Under the pieces are notes generated by a model. That model was not told the DNA's origin, searched no databases, and saw only the letters and a program-made list of their open reading frames with translations. Position numbers and translations under genes: made by a program. This document shows, in pieces, positions 44,624 through 52,974 of a stretch of DNA of 64,000 nt (positions are counted from its first letter, which is position 1; each line of letters starts with the position of its first letter). The DNA is taken from NCBI RefSeq assembly GCF_029846715.1, contig NZ_JARVWW010000007.1:186001-250000 (forward strand), written 5' to 3'. The stretch comes from Bradyrhizobium nivariense. Lineage in GTDB: Bacteria; Pseudomonadota; Alphaproteobacteria; Rhizobiales; Xanthobacteraceae.

Positions 44624-46915
44624 ATGACCGCTGCAGCTCCCGAGCCGAAAGCAAACATGGGCCAGCCCGTGCCGCGATATGACGCCGCCGCAAAGGTCAC
44701 GGGCCGCGCGACATATGCGTCCGACATGCCGCTCGACAATCCGGCCTATGCATTCCTGGTCACCAGTGCCATCGCCAAGGGCCGCATCGACGGTTTCGAC
44801 CTCGTCGATGCCAGAGGTGTCCGCGGCGTGATCGACATCGTCACGCACGAGAACGCTCCGAAGCTGAAGGAGTCGAAGCTGTTCAGCAATGGCGGCTATG
44901 CCGGCACCACGATCCAGCCGCTGAAATCGGCCGACATCGCCCATGACGGCCAGATCATCGCTGTGGTCATCGCCGAGAGCTACGAGGCGGCGCGCGAGGC
45001 CGCCAATCGCGTCAAGGTCAGCTACACGCCCATGGCGCCGAGCGCGAGCTTCGAATCGCCGGGAACGACCACAGCCGCGGCGAAAGGGCAGAACGCGCAG
45101 TTCAAGGAAGACCCGGCGGTCGGCGATTTCGCCAAGGCGTTCGACGAGGCCGAGGTCAAGCTCACCGCCTCCTATGACACGCCGACCCAGCACCACAACC
45201 CCATGGAGCTGTTTACGACGAGCTGCGCCTGGATGGGCGACAACCTCGTCATCTACGAGGGCAGCCAGTATGTCTATGGTCTGAAGAACGGCGTCGCCGA
45301 GCAGCTCGGTATCGACGCCGAAAAGGTCCGTGTCGTCAATCCCTATGTCGGCGGCGGCTTTGGTTCGCGCGGCTCGATGACGCCCCGCACCGCCATCATC
45401 GCCAGCATCGCCAAACACCTGAACCGGCCGATCAAGCTGGTGCCGACCCGCGATCAGGGTTTCACCATCGCGACCTACCGGGCCGAAACGCGCCATGAGA
45501 TCAGGCTTGGTGCTGGTCGGGACGGCAAGCTGATGGCTTTGAGGCATGACGGCGAGGAAGTTTCGTCGCGTCCGGATGCCTATTGCGTTGGCGGCACCAA
45601 GACGACGACGCGGCTCTATGCCTGCCCGAACGTCGCCAGTCTGGTGTCGATCGTGCGCGCCGACCGCAACACGCCGGGCTTCATGCGCTCACCGCCGGAG
45701 GTGCCGTATCTCTTCGCGCTGGAGAGCGCGATGGACGAGCTCGCGGTGAAGCTGAACATGGACCCGGTCGAGCTCCGCCGCATCAACGACACCACCAAAG
45801 AGCCGATCGGCGGCAAGCCCTATACGTCGCGGTCATTGATGGCGTGCTTCGATGAGGCCGCCAAGGCGTTCGGCTGGTCGCAGCGTTCGCCGCAGCCGAA
45901 ATCGATGGCGGACGGCGACTGGTTGGTCGGCTATGGCTGCGCCGCCACCTGTTATCCGACGCAGATGGCGCCGTCTGCCGTGCGCGTCCGCCTCCAGCGC
46001 GACGGGCGTACCCGGGTCGAGATCGCCGGTCACGAGATCGGCACCGGTGCGTATACCGTCATCGCCCAGACCGCGGCGGAGCGGCTCGGCGTGCCTCTGG
46101 AGAAAGTCGCGGTCTTCATGGGTGACAGCGACCTGCCGCCCGCGCCGGTTGCCGGCGGCTCGAATTCGACCGCCAGCACCTGCTCGGCGGTGATGATGGT
46201 GTGCGATCAGATTCGACAAAGGCTGTTCAAGGCCGTGATGCCGAGCGACAGCCTCGCCGACAAGGCCAAGGAGACTGTCGGCATCAGTCAGACGCCGAGC
46301 ACGCAGGCGGCGAAGAGCGATCGTCCGCTCGATCTCGAGAAGGCCTTCGACGCGCTCGGTGTCGGCGTCGTCGAGGAATATGGCGAGTGGAAGCCGGAAG
46401 GCGCGCCGCTGGATTCGTTCAAGGCCATGCACGGCGGGCACGCGCGGCTCGTCGGCGGTCACGCCATGCAGGACAAGATCGCCTATGCTTTCGGTGCCGA
46501 GTTCGTCGAGGTCCGCGTCAACCGCTTCACGCATGAAATCCGCGCGCCGCGGCTGGTCGGCGCCTTTGCGGCGGGCCGCATCGTGAATCCGCGCACGGCG
46601 CGCAGCCAGCTCATGGGCGGCCTGATCTGGGGCATGTCCTCGGCGCTGCTGGAGGCCACCGAGATCGACGAGCGCAATGCGCGTTACGTCAACGACAATC
46701 TTGCCGACTATCTCGTGCCAGTGAATGCCGACGTGCCCGGTGTCGAAGTGATCCTGCTCTCCGAGCAGGACGATCACATCAACCCGGCAGGCGTGAAGGG
46801 CCTCGGCGAGCTTGCCAATGTCGGCACCAATGCGGCGATCTGCAATGCGATCTATCACGCCACGGGCCAGCGCATCCGCAAGCTGCCCGTGCGGCTGGAA
46901 AATATCGAGGCCTGA
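44624..46915 (+). CDS. paoC: PaoC-type aldehyde oxidoreductase, molybdenum cofactor subunit
   Basis: The 763-residue catalytic subunit. It has the aldehyde oxidase N-terminal region (AAKVTGRATYASDMPLDN), the cofactor-binding motif GGGFGSRGSMTPR, GHEIGTGAYTVIAQTAAERLG, and the base catalyst E729 in GVKGLGELANVGTNAA. ATG 44624 has GGAG 8 nt upstream and lies 2 nt after paoB. The complex oxidises aldehydes, likely aromatic ones, in the periplasm. A link to aromatic breakdown (vanAB at 21 kb) is possible but not shown. Confidence 0.93.
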   Translation: MTAAAPEPKANMGQPVPRYDAAAKVTGRATYASDMPLDNPAYAFLVTSAIAKGRIDGFDLVDARGVRGVIDIVTHENAPKLKESKLFSNGGYAGTTIQPLKSADIAHDGQIIAVVIAESYEAAREAANRVKVSYTPMAPSASFESPGTTTAAAKGQNAQFKEDPAVGDFAKAFDEAEVKLTASYDTPTQHHNPMELFTTSCAWMGDNLVIYEGSQYVYGLKNGVAEQLGIDAEKVRVVNPYVGGGFGSRGSMTPRTAIIASIAKHLNRPIKLVPTRDQGFTIATYRAETRHEIRLGAGRDGKLMALRHDGEEVSSRPDAYCVGGTKTTTRLYACPNVASLVSIVRADRNTPGFMRSPPEVPYLFALESAMDELAVKLNMDPVELRRINDTTKEPIGGKPYTSRSLMACFDEAAKAFGWSQRSPQPKSMADGDWLVGYGCAATCYPTQMAPSAVRVRLQRDGRTRVEIAGHEIGTGAYTVIAQTAAERLGVPLEKVAVFMGDSDLPPAPVAGGSNSTASTCSAVMMVCDQIRQRLFKAVMPSDSLADKAKETVGISQTPSTQAAKSDRPLDLEKAFDALGVGVVEEYGEWKPEGAPLDSFKAMHGGHARLVGGHAMQDKIAYAFGAEFVEVRVNRFTHEIRAPRLVGAFAAGRIVNPRTARSQLMGGLIWGMSSALLEATEIDERNARYVNDNLADYLVPVNADVPGVEVILLSEQDDHINPAGVKGLGELANVGTNAAICNAIYHATGQRIRKLPVRLENIEA

Positions 46916-46975
46916 GGGGTGGAAACGGCGTCGACGTTGCGCTAGACCCCTTCCGCCTCAAACGTAAGGTGTCTT

Positions 46976-47428
46976 ATGCAGCGTTTACAGCGCGTGCTCC
47001 TCGCCATCATGTCGGCCCTCGCGATCACCGTGATCGCCGGCGTTTCCACCACGGCCTCGGCCCAGACCGCAGGAAAGACCATGACCACAGCTTCAGGTTT
47101 GCAGATCACCGACAGCGTCGCCGGCACTGGCGCTTCGCCCAAGCCCGGCCAGATCTGCGTGATGCACTACACCGGATGGCTCTACGAGAACGGCCAGAAG
47201 GGCAAGAAATTCGACTCGTCGGTCGACCGCAACGAGCCGTTCGAATTCCCGATCGGCAAGGGCCGCGTCATCGCCGGCTGGGATGAGGGTGTTGCCTCCA
47301 TGAAGGTCGGCGGCAAGCGCACGCTGATCATTCCGCCGCAGCTCGGCTATGGCGCACGCGGCGCGGGCGGCGTGATCCCGCCGAACGCGACGCTGATGTT
47401 CGACGTGGAATTGCTCGGGGTGAAGTAA
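46976..47428 (+). CDS. Secreted FKBP-type peptidyl-prolyl isomerase
   Basis: A 150-residue periplasmic folding enzyme. The signal peptide is LLAIMSALAITVIAGVSTTASA. The FKBP domain covers about 40-150 with MHYTGWLYENGQKG, KFDSSVDRNEPFEF, VIAGWDEGVASMKVGGKRTLIIPP and LGYGARGAGGVIPPNATLMFDVELL, all ligand-pocket signatures. ATG 46976 follows TAAGGTG by 6 nt. A strong terminator lies just after it and is shared with the convergent CsbD gene. Confidence 0.95.
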   Translation: MQRLQRVLLAIMSALAITVIAGVSTTASAQTAGKTMTTASGLQITDSVAGTGASPKPGQICVMHYTGWLYENGQKGKKFDSSVDRNEPFEFPIGKGRVIAGWDEGVASMKVGGKRTLIIPPQLGYGARGAGGVIPPNATLMFDVELLGVK

Positions 47429-47440
47429 GCCCGCAAACAA

Positions 47441-47467
47441 AAAGACCGGCCTCTCGGCCGGTCTTTT
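47441..47467. terminator. Bidirectional Rho-independent terminator
   Basis: AAAGACCGGCC-tctc-GGCCGGTCTTTT is a perfect stem with A-run and T-run on either side. It lies between the convergent FKBP and CsbD genes and can stop both. Confidence 0.85.
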
Positions 47468-47502
47468 CGCTTTCAGTCGTGTTTGTCTCGATGCTGGACG
47501 CG

Positions 47503-47721
47503 TTATTCCGTCCCGCGCTTGGCCGCAGCCGCGGCGCGATCGACCGCGTCCTTTGCGGCCTCCTTGGCATCGCCCATGGCCTGCTGGCCCTTGCCCTTCA
47601 CTTCCTGGACTGCGCCTTCGCCCTTCATGCGGTCGGACCCGGTGGCTTCGCCGATACCCTGCTTGGCCTTGCCCATTGCCTCGTTGGCGGTGCCCTTGAT
47701 TTTGTCGCCCGTGCTACCCAT
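47503..47721 (-). CDS. CsbD-family stress protein
   Basis: A 72-residue Lys/Ala-rich, intrinsically hydrophilic protein. [20 protein letters not shown] and [20 protein letters not shown] are the CsbD repeat-like signatures. Members accumulate in stress, but their action is not known. ATG 47721 has CAGGAGA upstream, and an EcfG-type promoter lies about 30 bp before it, matching expected general-stress control. Confidence 0.9.
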   Translation of the reverse strand: MGSTGDKIKGTANEAMGKAKQGIGEATGSDRMKGEGAVQEVKGKGQQAMGDAKEAAKDAVDRAAAAAKRGTE

Positions 47722-47752
47722 GAAACTCTCCTGGCGGTTTGCTTACTGAGAC

Positions 47753-47777
47753 AACGTCCGACGGCTATGAGGGTTCC
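47753..47777 (-). promoter_or_regulatory. EcfG-type general-stress promoter for the CsbD gene
   Basis: Read on the minus strand, GGAAC (47777-47773), exactly 16 bp, then CGTT (47756-47753) match the EcfG consensus. The CsbD start is 32 bp further on. Confidence 0.7.
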
Positions 47778-47849
47778 GATTTTGGTATGGCTCGCGCACG
47801 CGGCTTTGGGGTAGTTTGCCGCGCACGGAACCAACAGAAAGCAAGTCCC

Positions 47850-48362
47850 ATGACCGGCCATGACCATTCGCATTCCCACCATGACCACGATCACGACGAT
47901 CGCTGGAAACATGACGGCGTGCGCGTCATTCCCGGCAACCAGCTCGATACCAACGTGCCGTCGACGGCGGGCATGGACCGCGCGGCCGCGATCAATTTCG
48001 CGCGCGTCGGCGCGCAGAAATTGTGGGCGGGCACGGTCAGCATCAAGCCCGACGCCAAGACCGGCGCGCATCACCACGGCCATCTCGAAAGCGTCATCTA
48101 CGTGGTGAAGGGCAAGGCGCGGATGCGCTGGGGCGAGGCCCTGCAATTCACCGCGGAGGCCGGCCCCGGCGACTTCATTTTCGTGCCGCCCTACGTGCCG
48201 CATCAGGAGATCAACGCCAGCCCGGACGAGGTGCTGGAATGCGTGCTGGTGCGCAGCGACGGCGAGGCGGTCGCGATCAACCTCGACATCGAACCGGTCG
48301 AGAAGCCCGAGACCGTGCTGTGGGTCGATCCTATTCACCGCGATCCGAACGAGAAGAAGTAA
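47850..48362 (+). CDS. Cupin-domain protein with His-rich N-terminus
   Basis: A 170-residue protein with one cupin barrel. The metal-binding motif is GAHHHGHLESVIYVVKGKAR with three His and one Glu, and the second motif is GPGDFIFVPPYVPHQE. The first 17 residues are HDHSHSHHDHDHDD-like and could bind metal. No signal peptide. Such proteins include isomerases, dioxygenases and sensors; none is assigned here. Divergent from the CsbD gene. Confidence 0.82.
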   Translation: MTGHDHSHSHHDHDHDDRWKHDGVRVIPGNQLDTNVPSTAGMDRAAAINFARVGAQKLWAGTVSIKPDAKTGAHHHGHLESVIYVVKGKARMRWGEALQFTAEAGPGDFIFVPPYVPHQEINASPDEVLECVLVRSDGEAVAINLDIEPVEKPETVLWVDPIHRDPNEKK

Positions 48363-48494
48363 GGCTGCCCAAGACCGCGCGGGGGGCGATGCGACAGAAC
48401 CCCGCAGGTTAGGGGGTGAAAAATATCCGGAAGCGATGTCGGGTGGCTGCCCAGCCATCCGTCCTTGGGCAGAACCCCGCCCAAGGAGCTTTCG

Positions 48495-48923
48495 ATGCCC
48501 AAGATGATTTTCGTTAATCTTCCGGTAACCGACCTCAAGCGCGCCACCGCCTTTTACGAGGCGGTCGGCGCGGTCAGGAATCCGCAATTCAGCGACGATA
48601 CGGCGAGCTGCATGGTCTTTTCCGAGACCATCTTCGCCATGCTGCTGACCCACGACAAATTCCGCCAGTTCACACCGAAGCCGATCTCGGATGCCAGGAT
48701 ATCGAACCAGGCGCTGTTCTGCCTGTCCGCGGACAGCCGCAACGAGGTCGACGATATCGTCGATAGCGCCGCGGCAGCGGGCGGGGCGGCCGATCCCGGC
48801 CCGAAGGACGAATACAGTTTCATGTACGGCCGCAGCTTCGAAGATCCGGATGGCCACATGTGGGGTGTGAACTGGATGGACATGGCAGCCTTCGCGGCGC
48901 AGTCCGACGTGGCGAACGCCTGA
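48495..48923 (+). CDS. VOC-family protein (glyoxalase fold)
   Basis: A 142-residue vicinal oxygen chelate protein: MIFVNLPVTDLKRATAFYEAVG at the start and SFEDPDGHMWGVNWMDM at the end are the paired beta-alpha-beta signatures with a metal-ligand His and Glu-like positions. ATG 48495 follows AAGGAG by 8 nt. Relatives are often annotated as lactoylglutathione lyase-like, but the enzyme activity is not proved by sequence. It is followed by another VOC gene 42 bp later, so they may be one operon. Confidence 0.83.
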   Translation: MPKMIFVNLPVTDLKRATAFYEAVGAVRNPQFSDDTASCMVFSETIFAMLLTHDKFRQFTPKPISDARISNQALFCLSADSRNEVDDIVDSAAAAGGAADPGPKDEYSFMYGRSFEDPDGHMWGVNWMDMAAFAAQSDVANA

Positions 48924-48965
48924 TCTAAGCCCACGACACCAAGAATCTGAAGAGGAGTATTCACG

Positions 48966-49454
48966 ATGTCCAAGCTCGTGCCCTGCATGTGGTTCAATGG
49001 CGACGCCGAGGAAGCCGCGAGCTTCTACGTCTCGCTCGTTCCGAATTCGGCGATCACGCACGTTCAACGCAACGTTTCAGATAATCCATCCGGCAAGGAA
49101 GGCTCCGTGCTCGTCGTCGAATTTACGGTGGCCGGACAGCCTCTCGTCGCGCTCAACGGCGGCATGAAGATGGAATACACCCATGCGCTCTCGCTCATGA
49201 TCCATTGCGACGATCAGGCCCAGGTCGACAGCGTCTGGAATGCCTTCCTGGCCCATGGCGGCAAGGAAGAGCAGTGCGGCTGGCTGCACGACCGTTACGG
49301 CGTGTCATGGCAGGTCGTGCCGAAGGTGATGTTCGAATTCCTCTCGAGCCCCGACAAGGCGGCTGCCGCACGCGCGATGCAGGCCATGATGAAGATGGTC
49401 AAGCTGGATGCGGAAATCTTGCGCCGGGCGTTCGAGGGCAAGTCGGCGGCGTGA
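48966..49454 (+). CDS. VOC-family protein (PhnB/3-demethylubiquinone methyltransferase-like)
   Basis: A 162-residue protein beginning MSKLVPCMWFNGDAEEAASF, the usual start of the PhnB-like VOC group. LVALNGGMKMEYTHALSLMI and EEQCGWLHDRYGVSWQVVP are also typical. ATG 48966 has GAGGAG upstream. Despite older names, this group has no shown methyltransferase activity. A 103-bp palindromic element follows. Confidence 0.85.
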   Translation: MSKLVPCMWFNGDAEEAASFYVSLVPNSAITHVQRNVSDNPSGKEGSVLVVEFTVAGQPLVALNGGMKMEYTHALSLMIHCDDQAQVDSVWNAFLAHGGKEEQCGWLHDRYGVSWQVVPKVMFEFLSSPDKAAAARAMQAMMKMVKLDAEILRRAFEGKSAA

Positions 49455-49481
49455 TGCCTAGGGCCTTGCCACACACTCGCT

Positions 49482-49584
49482 GTCATCGCCCGGCTTGAAC
49501 CGGGCGATCCAGTATCCAGAGACGCTCGCAATCGAGCCGAGACGCCGCGGCGTACTGGATGCCCCGGTCAAGCCGGGGCATGAC
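49482..49584. repeat. 103-bp twin-hairpin palindromic element, copy 2
   Basis: Outer arms GTCAT/ATGAC enclose a left hairpin (TCGCCCGG to CCGGGCGA, 49486-49507) and a right hairpin (GCCCCGG to CCGGGGC, 49561-49579). The inner sequence CGCCGCGGCGTACTGGAT is shared with copy 1 at 20584, and the two elements have identical length. It separates the VOC gene from the convergent beta-barrel gene. Confidence 0.85.
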
Positions 49585-49610
49585 GGCGGAATTCGAGGCG
49601 AGATCTCGCG

Positions 49611-50771
49611 CTAATAATTGATCCGCAGCCCCACGCCGCCATGGATGGTATTGCCGACCGGCTGCGGGCCGAGCGTGCCGTTGGCAAAGAGGTCCACGAT
49701 CCAGCCCTTCTGCACGCGGAAGCCGAGCCGGCCGCCATATTCGAACCAGCCCTGATTGCCCATGGTCGGTACCACCATGCCATCGCCGGTCACGGTGGCG
49801 ACGATGCCGCTGTGGCTGGCGAATGACTGCACCCAGCCGCCGTTGATGTTGGCCTCGATATTGCTGCCGTAGAGATGCGTCCACTGGCCGCCGATCTTGA
49901 CCAGGCTGGTGCGGTCGGTGCCGGTCGCGATGCTGGCATCGAACGGGTTGAATGCCACCGCGCTGTCGGTATAGCCCGAGACGCGCTGCCAAAGCTGCCA
50001 GACCTCGATCGAGGCGGCGACCTCGTCGCGGGGCGACACGCGGCTCATCCAGCCGGCGCGACCGTAGACGGCGTAGTTCGCGGCATTGGTCGAACTCGTG
50101 ACGCTCACCGGGCCGAGGCTGGTATTGTAGCTGCGGGTGTAGCGTGCCCTCTCCCACGGCGTCAGGATCGTGCCGATGTCGAAGAACGGGCGCGATGAGC
50201 CCCAGTCGGTGAAGTCATAGCGCAGCGCGAATGCGCCGATCGGTGCGCTGGTGATGTTGTAGCCGCCCTCGCTGTACTGCGTGTAGGCAATGCCGGCGAG
50301 CAGCGACAGATTGTTGGTCAGCTCCTTGCGGCCGTGGATGCCGGCCGAGAACGAGCCGGCGGAGCCGAACGCGCTGATGCAGTCGCTGCAATTGACCTGC
50401 TCGTTGACGCCGAGCAGCACCGTGCCGAGCACCCGGTTGGTGATCATCTGGTTGAAGCGCTGGTTGGCGAGGCCACCGATCGAGTTGCCGCTGGAATCCG
50501 CGCCGGTCGGCGTCGGCGTCGGGCTCGGCGAGGAGGACGGATAAGGGCTCGGCGACGATGACGGGTAGGGGCTGGGCGAGGGCGAGGGGGTTGGCGTCGG
50601 CGAGGGTGAATAGGTCGGCGACGGGGAGGGCGTCGGCTCTCCGCACCCGGATTCGCACGTCGCCGCCTGGGCTGCCGCCGGACGGGCATCGAACGCGACA
50701 AACGCAAACGCAGCCACGATGGTCAGCACGCTCACGAGGACGAAGCGCCTGACGTTGAATATCTCCATCAT
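49611..50771 (-). CDS. Outer-membrane beta-barrel protein with Pro/Ser/Thr linker
   Basis: A 386-residue secreted protein. The signal peptide (FVLVSVLTIVAAFAFVAFDARPAAA) is followed by a low-complexity linker of Pro, Ser, Thr repeats (about residues 45-90), a short region with two Cys (NCSDCISAFG), and a C-terminal barrel of roughly 260 residues with alternating strands that ends in the outer-membrane signature GGVGLRINY. The architecture resembles autotransporter-type barrels. ATG 50771 overlaps the FecR stop in TGATG, so the pair is coupled. The passenger part is very short; the role is unknown. Confidence 0.75.
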   Translation of the reverse strand: MMEIFNVRRFVLVSVLTIVAAFAFVAFDARPAAAQAATCESGCGEPTPSPSPTYSPSPTPTPSPSPSPYPSSSPSPYPSSSPSPTPTPTGADSSGNSIGGLANQRFNQMITNRVLGTVLLGVNEQVNCSDCISAFGSAGSFSAGIHGRKELTNNLSLLAGIAYTQYSEGGYNITSAPIGAFALRYDFTDWGSSRPFFDIGTILTPWERARYTRSYNTSLGPVSVTSSTNAANYAVYGRAGWMSRVSPRDEVAASIEVWQLWQRVSGYTDSAVAFNPFDASIATGTDRTSLVKIGGQWTHLYGSNIEANINGGWVQSFASHSGIVATVTGDGMVVPTMGNQGWFEYGGRLGFRVQKGWIVDLFANGTLGPQPVGNTIHGGVGLRINY

Positions 50772-51472
50772 CAGCGCCCGCACAGCATACCGTCGTCATT
50801 GACGGTGGGCGTGATGGTCGGCGACGCGTCCGCATATTGGTTGACAGCGCACAGCCCCGCGTTCGCGGCGCAGGTCGCGGCAAAGGTCCAGGGCGGCGTA
50901 TTGGCCTTGGTGATGCCGACCTTGCCGCCGGTCGAGGTGATGATTGCGGTGTCGCCGGGCTGGGTGAGCTGCACGCACTGGAAGCTCAGCGTGCAGACGG
51001 TGGCGGCGCCGTCCTGCAGTACGACGACCGAGCGGCCGCGCTGGGACAGGATATCGAGCGTGGTGCCGCGCACGCCGATGGTCGCGAGCGGCGTCGTGAT
51101 CTTGTAGGCGGTCTTCTCGGAATGTCCGGTGACGAAACGGAATGCGCCGGTCGTCATGCGGATCGCGACGTCGCGATAACTGTGCTCGTCGTTGAAGACG
51201 GTGCGGTCGAGCTTGAGCGTGGCGCTCGGGCCGAGCGACAGATTGGTGCTGTCGGCCATCACGAAGCGTGCCGCGCTGTCGGCGCCGGTGCGCACGGTCT
51301 CGTCGCGCAGCATGCTGTCGCCGACGCTGATCGGCGTCGAGGTCGCGGCCACGCGCACCACGTCGTTCTGAATCACGACAGCTTCACCGACGCGCGTCTG
51401 CGCCTGCGCGCAAGGCGCCGCGCATAAGGTGGCCGACAACAGCGTGGAGAAAAGCCAGAAACGCAAATTCAT
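50771..51472 (-). CDS. Secreted FecR-domain protein
   Basis: A 233-residue periplasmic protein with signal peptide (LRFWLFSTLLSATLCAAPCAQA). The FecR domain covers about 50-150: GDSMLRDETVRTGADSAARFVMADSTNLSLGP and TTPLATIGVRGTTLDI. Unlike classical FecR it has no anti-sigma N-terminus, so it is probably a structural or surface protein. Two disulfide-capable Cys pairs lie in the C-terminal part. It is translationally coupled to the downstream beta-barrel gene. Confidence 0.85.
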   Translation of the reverse strand: MNLRFWLFSTLLSATLCAAPCAQAQTRVGEAVVIQNDVVRVAATSTPISVGDSMLRDETVRTGADSAARFVMADSTNLSLGPSATLKLDRTVFNDEHSYRDVAIRMTTGAFRFVTGHSEKTAYKITTPLATIGVRGTTLDILSQRGRSVVVLQDGAATVCTLSFQCVQLTQPGDTAIITSTGGKVGITKANTPPWTFAATCAANAGLCAVNQYADASPTITPTVNDDGMLCGR

Positions 51473-51660
51473 TTCGCAACCGATCGATGTGTCCCTGATC
51501 GTCCGGATCGCGCACGCTTGCGATGTGGCGGAATTATCACAAGCGGCACGGGACCTGCGTTATGCTTAGTGACAGTTGCGGCAGAATGCGTTCAATGAAA
51601 ACCGCGATCTCTATTATTGTCCGCGGTGACGCAAATTTGCCACGCAAAATATCCCCACAA

Positions 51661-52953
51661 ATGCCGCTCGACTTGCCCGCGGGTCCGAAGGTGTCGCGGA
51701 GCGCAGTAATCGCTGTCGCGATTTTCCTGGTTGCGCATCTCGCGCTGCTGATCGGCTTGACGACGCCGGAGAAGTTCGTCTTCGACGAAGTGCATTATGT
51801 GCCGGCGGCGCGGCAGATGCTGGCACCAGCGATGTCGCAACCGATGCTCAACCCGATGCACCCGCCGCTGGCCAAGGAGCTGATCGCGGCATCGATCGCG
51901 GCTTTTGGCGACAACGCCCTGGGCTGGCGCTATCCCGCGACATTGTTCGGCGCGCTCGCGATCGTCGCGATCTATCTGTGTGGCCTCGCGCTGTTCTCCG
52001 CGCAAGGGCCTGCGATCGCCGCCGCGCTGATCGCCGGCTGCAACCAGATGCTGTACGTGCAGGCGCGCGTCGCGATGCTCGACATTTTTGCGCTCGGCTT
52101 CGGCCTGCTCGCGATTGCCGCCTTCATGCATGGTTTTCGAAAGGATCGCCCGCATGCGTTGTTTGTGCTCGCCGGCAGCCTGTTCGGCTGTGCTGCGGCC
52201 TGCAAATGGAGCGGCCTGTTTCCGCTCGGAATCTGTATCGTCATCGTTGCGGTGATCCGCCTGATGCAGGGCTGGCGCACGCTGTTTGCCGACGCGAAGC
52301 CGGGGGATTGGTACCGGCCCGATCTCTGGCCCGATTTCCGGGTGCAGCATGCCGCGCTGTGCTTTGCCGTGCTGCCGGCACTGACGTATCTCGCCGCGTT
52401 CGTTCCGCTCAACGGCTTGTCGCTATCGGACCTGATCGAGGCGCAGCGCCGGATCTTCGCCGATAACACCACGACCGCGATCGCCGGCCACACCTATATG
52501 AGCGCGTGGCCATCCTGGCCGTTGCTCGCGCGACCGGTGTGGTTCCTGTTCGACAAGACGACGGAGAATAACGTCTCGGCGATCGTCTTCCTCGGCAATC
52601 CGCTGGTGCTGTGGCCCGCGCTACCCGCGCTCGCGGTCGTGTTGCGCGATTTCGTCGTTGCGCGCCGCTGGGATGCGTTCCTGATCGCTGCGTTCTATTT
52701 CGGGTCCTGGCTCGCCTGGGCGTTGCTGCCGCGCACGCTCGGTTTCATCTATTACTATCTGCCGGCCGCGACCGTGGCGTCGCTGGCGCTGGTCTACGTG
52801 TTGCGCCGGGATGGCCTGCCCCGCTGGCTGCTGTGGGCCTATGTCGGCATCGCCGCGATCGGTTTTGCGGCCATGCTGCCGGTCTCGGCCGCCTTCGTCG
52901 GCACGTCGATGCAGACCTTCAACCGGCTGATGCTGTTCCAGAGCTGGATCTAG
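51661..52953 (+). CDS. PMT/GT39-family membrane glycosyltransferase
   Basis: A protein of about 430 residues with roughly ten transmembrane helices. The first periplasmic loop has the family's acidic motif FDEVHYVPAARQML, and PMHPPLAKELIAA and ACKWSGLFPLGICIV are typical of dolichyl-phosphate-mannose protein mannosyltransferase relatives. Bacterial members transfer sugars from polyprenyl phosphate carriers to proteins or lipids. The start is uncertain: ATG 51661 is used, and in-frame ATGs lie at 51595 and 51562. No other glycosylation gene is adjacent. Confidence 0.82.
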   Translation: MPLDLPAGPKVSRSAVIAVAIFLVAHLALLIGLTTPEKFVFDEVHYVPAARQMLAPAMSQPMLNPMHPPLAKELIAASIAAFGDNALGWRYPATLFGALAIVAIYLCGLALFSAQGPAIAAALIAGCNQMLYVQARVAMLDIFALGFGLLAIAAFMHGFRKDRPHALFVLAGSLFGCAAACKWSGLFPLGICIVIVAVIRLMQGWRTLFADAKPGDWYRPDLWPDFRVQHAALCFAVLPALTYLAAFVPLNGLSLSDLIEAQRRIFADNTTTAIAGHTYMSAWPSWPLLARPVWFLFDKTTENNVSAIVFLGNPLVLWPALPALAVVLRDFVVARRWDAFLIAAFYFGSWLAWALLPRTLGFIYYYLPAATVASLALVYVLRRDGLPRWLLWAYVGIAAIGFAAMLPVSAAFVGTSMQTFNRLMLFQSWI

Positions 52954-52974
52954 TGCCCGCTGGCGTGCATATCC

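Noticed and set aside
48504-48530. CtrA-like TTAA-N7-GTAA match
   Set aside because: It has a mismatch and lies inside the first codons of the VOC gene, so it is probably chance.
49077-50198. Plus-strand frames opposite the beta-barrel gene
   Set aside because: They lack start signals and encode Arg/Ala/Gly-biased antisense sequence.
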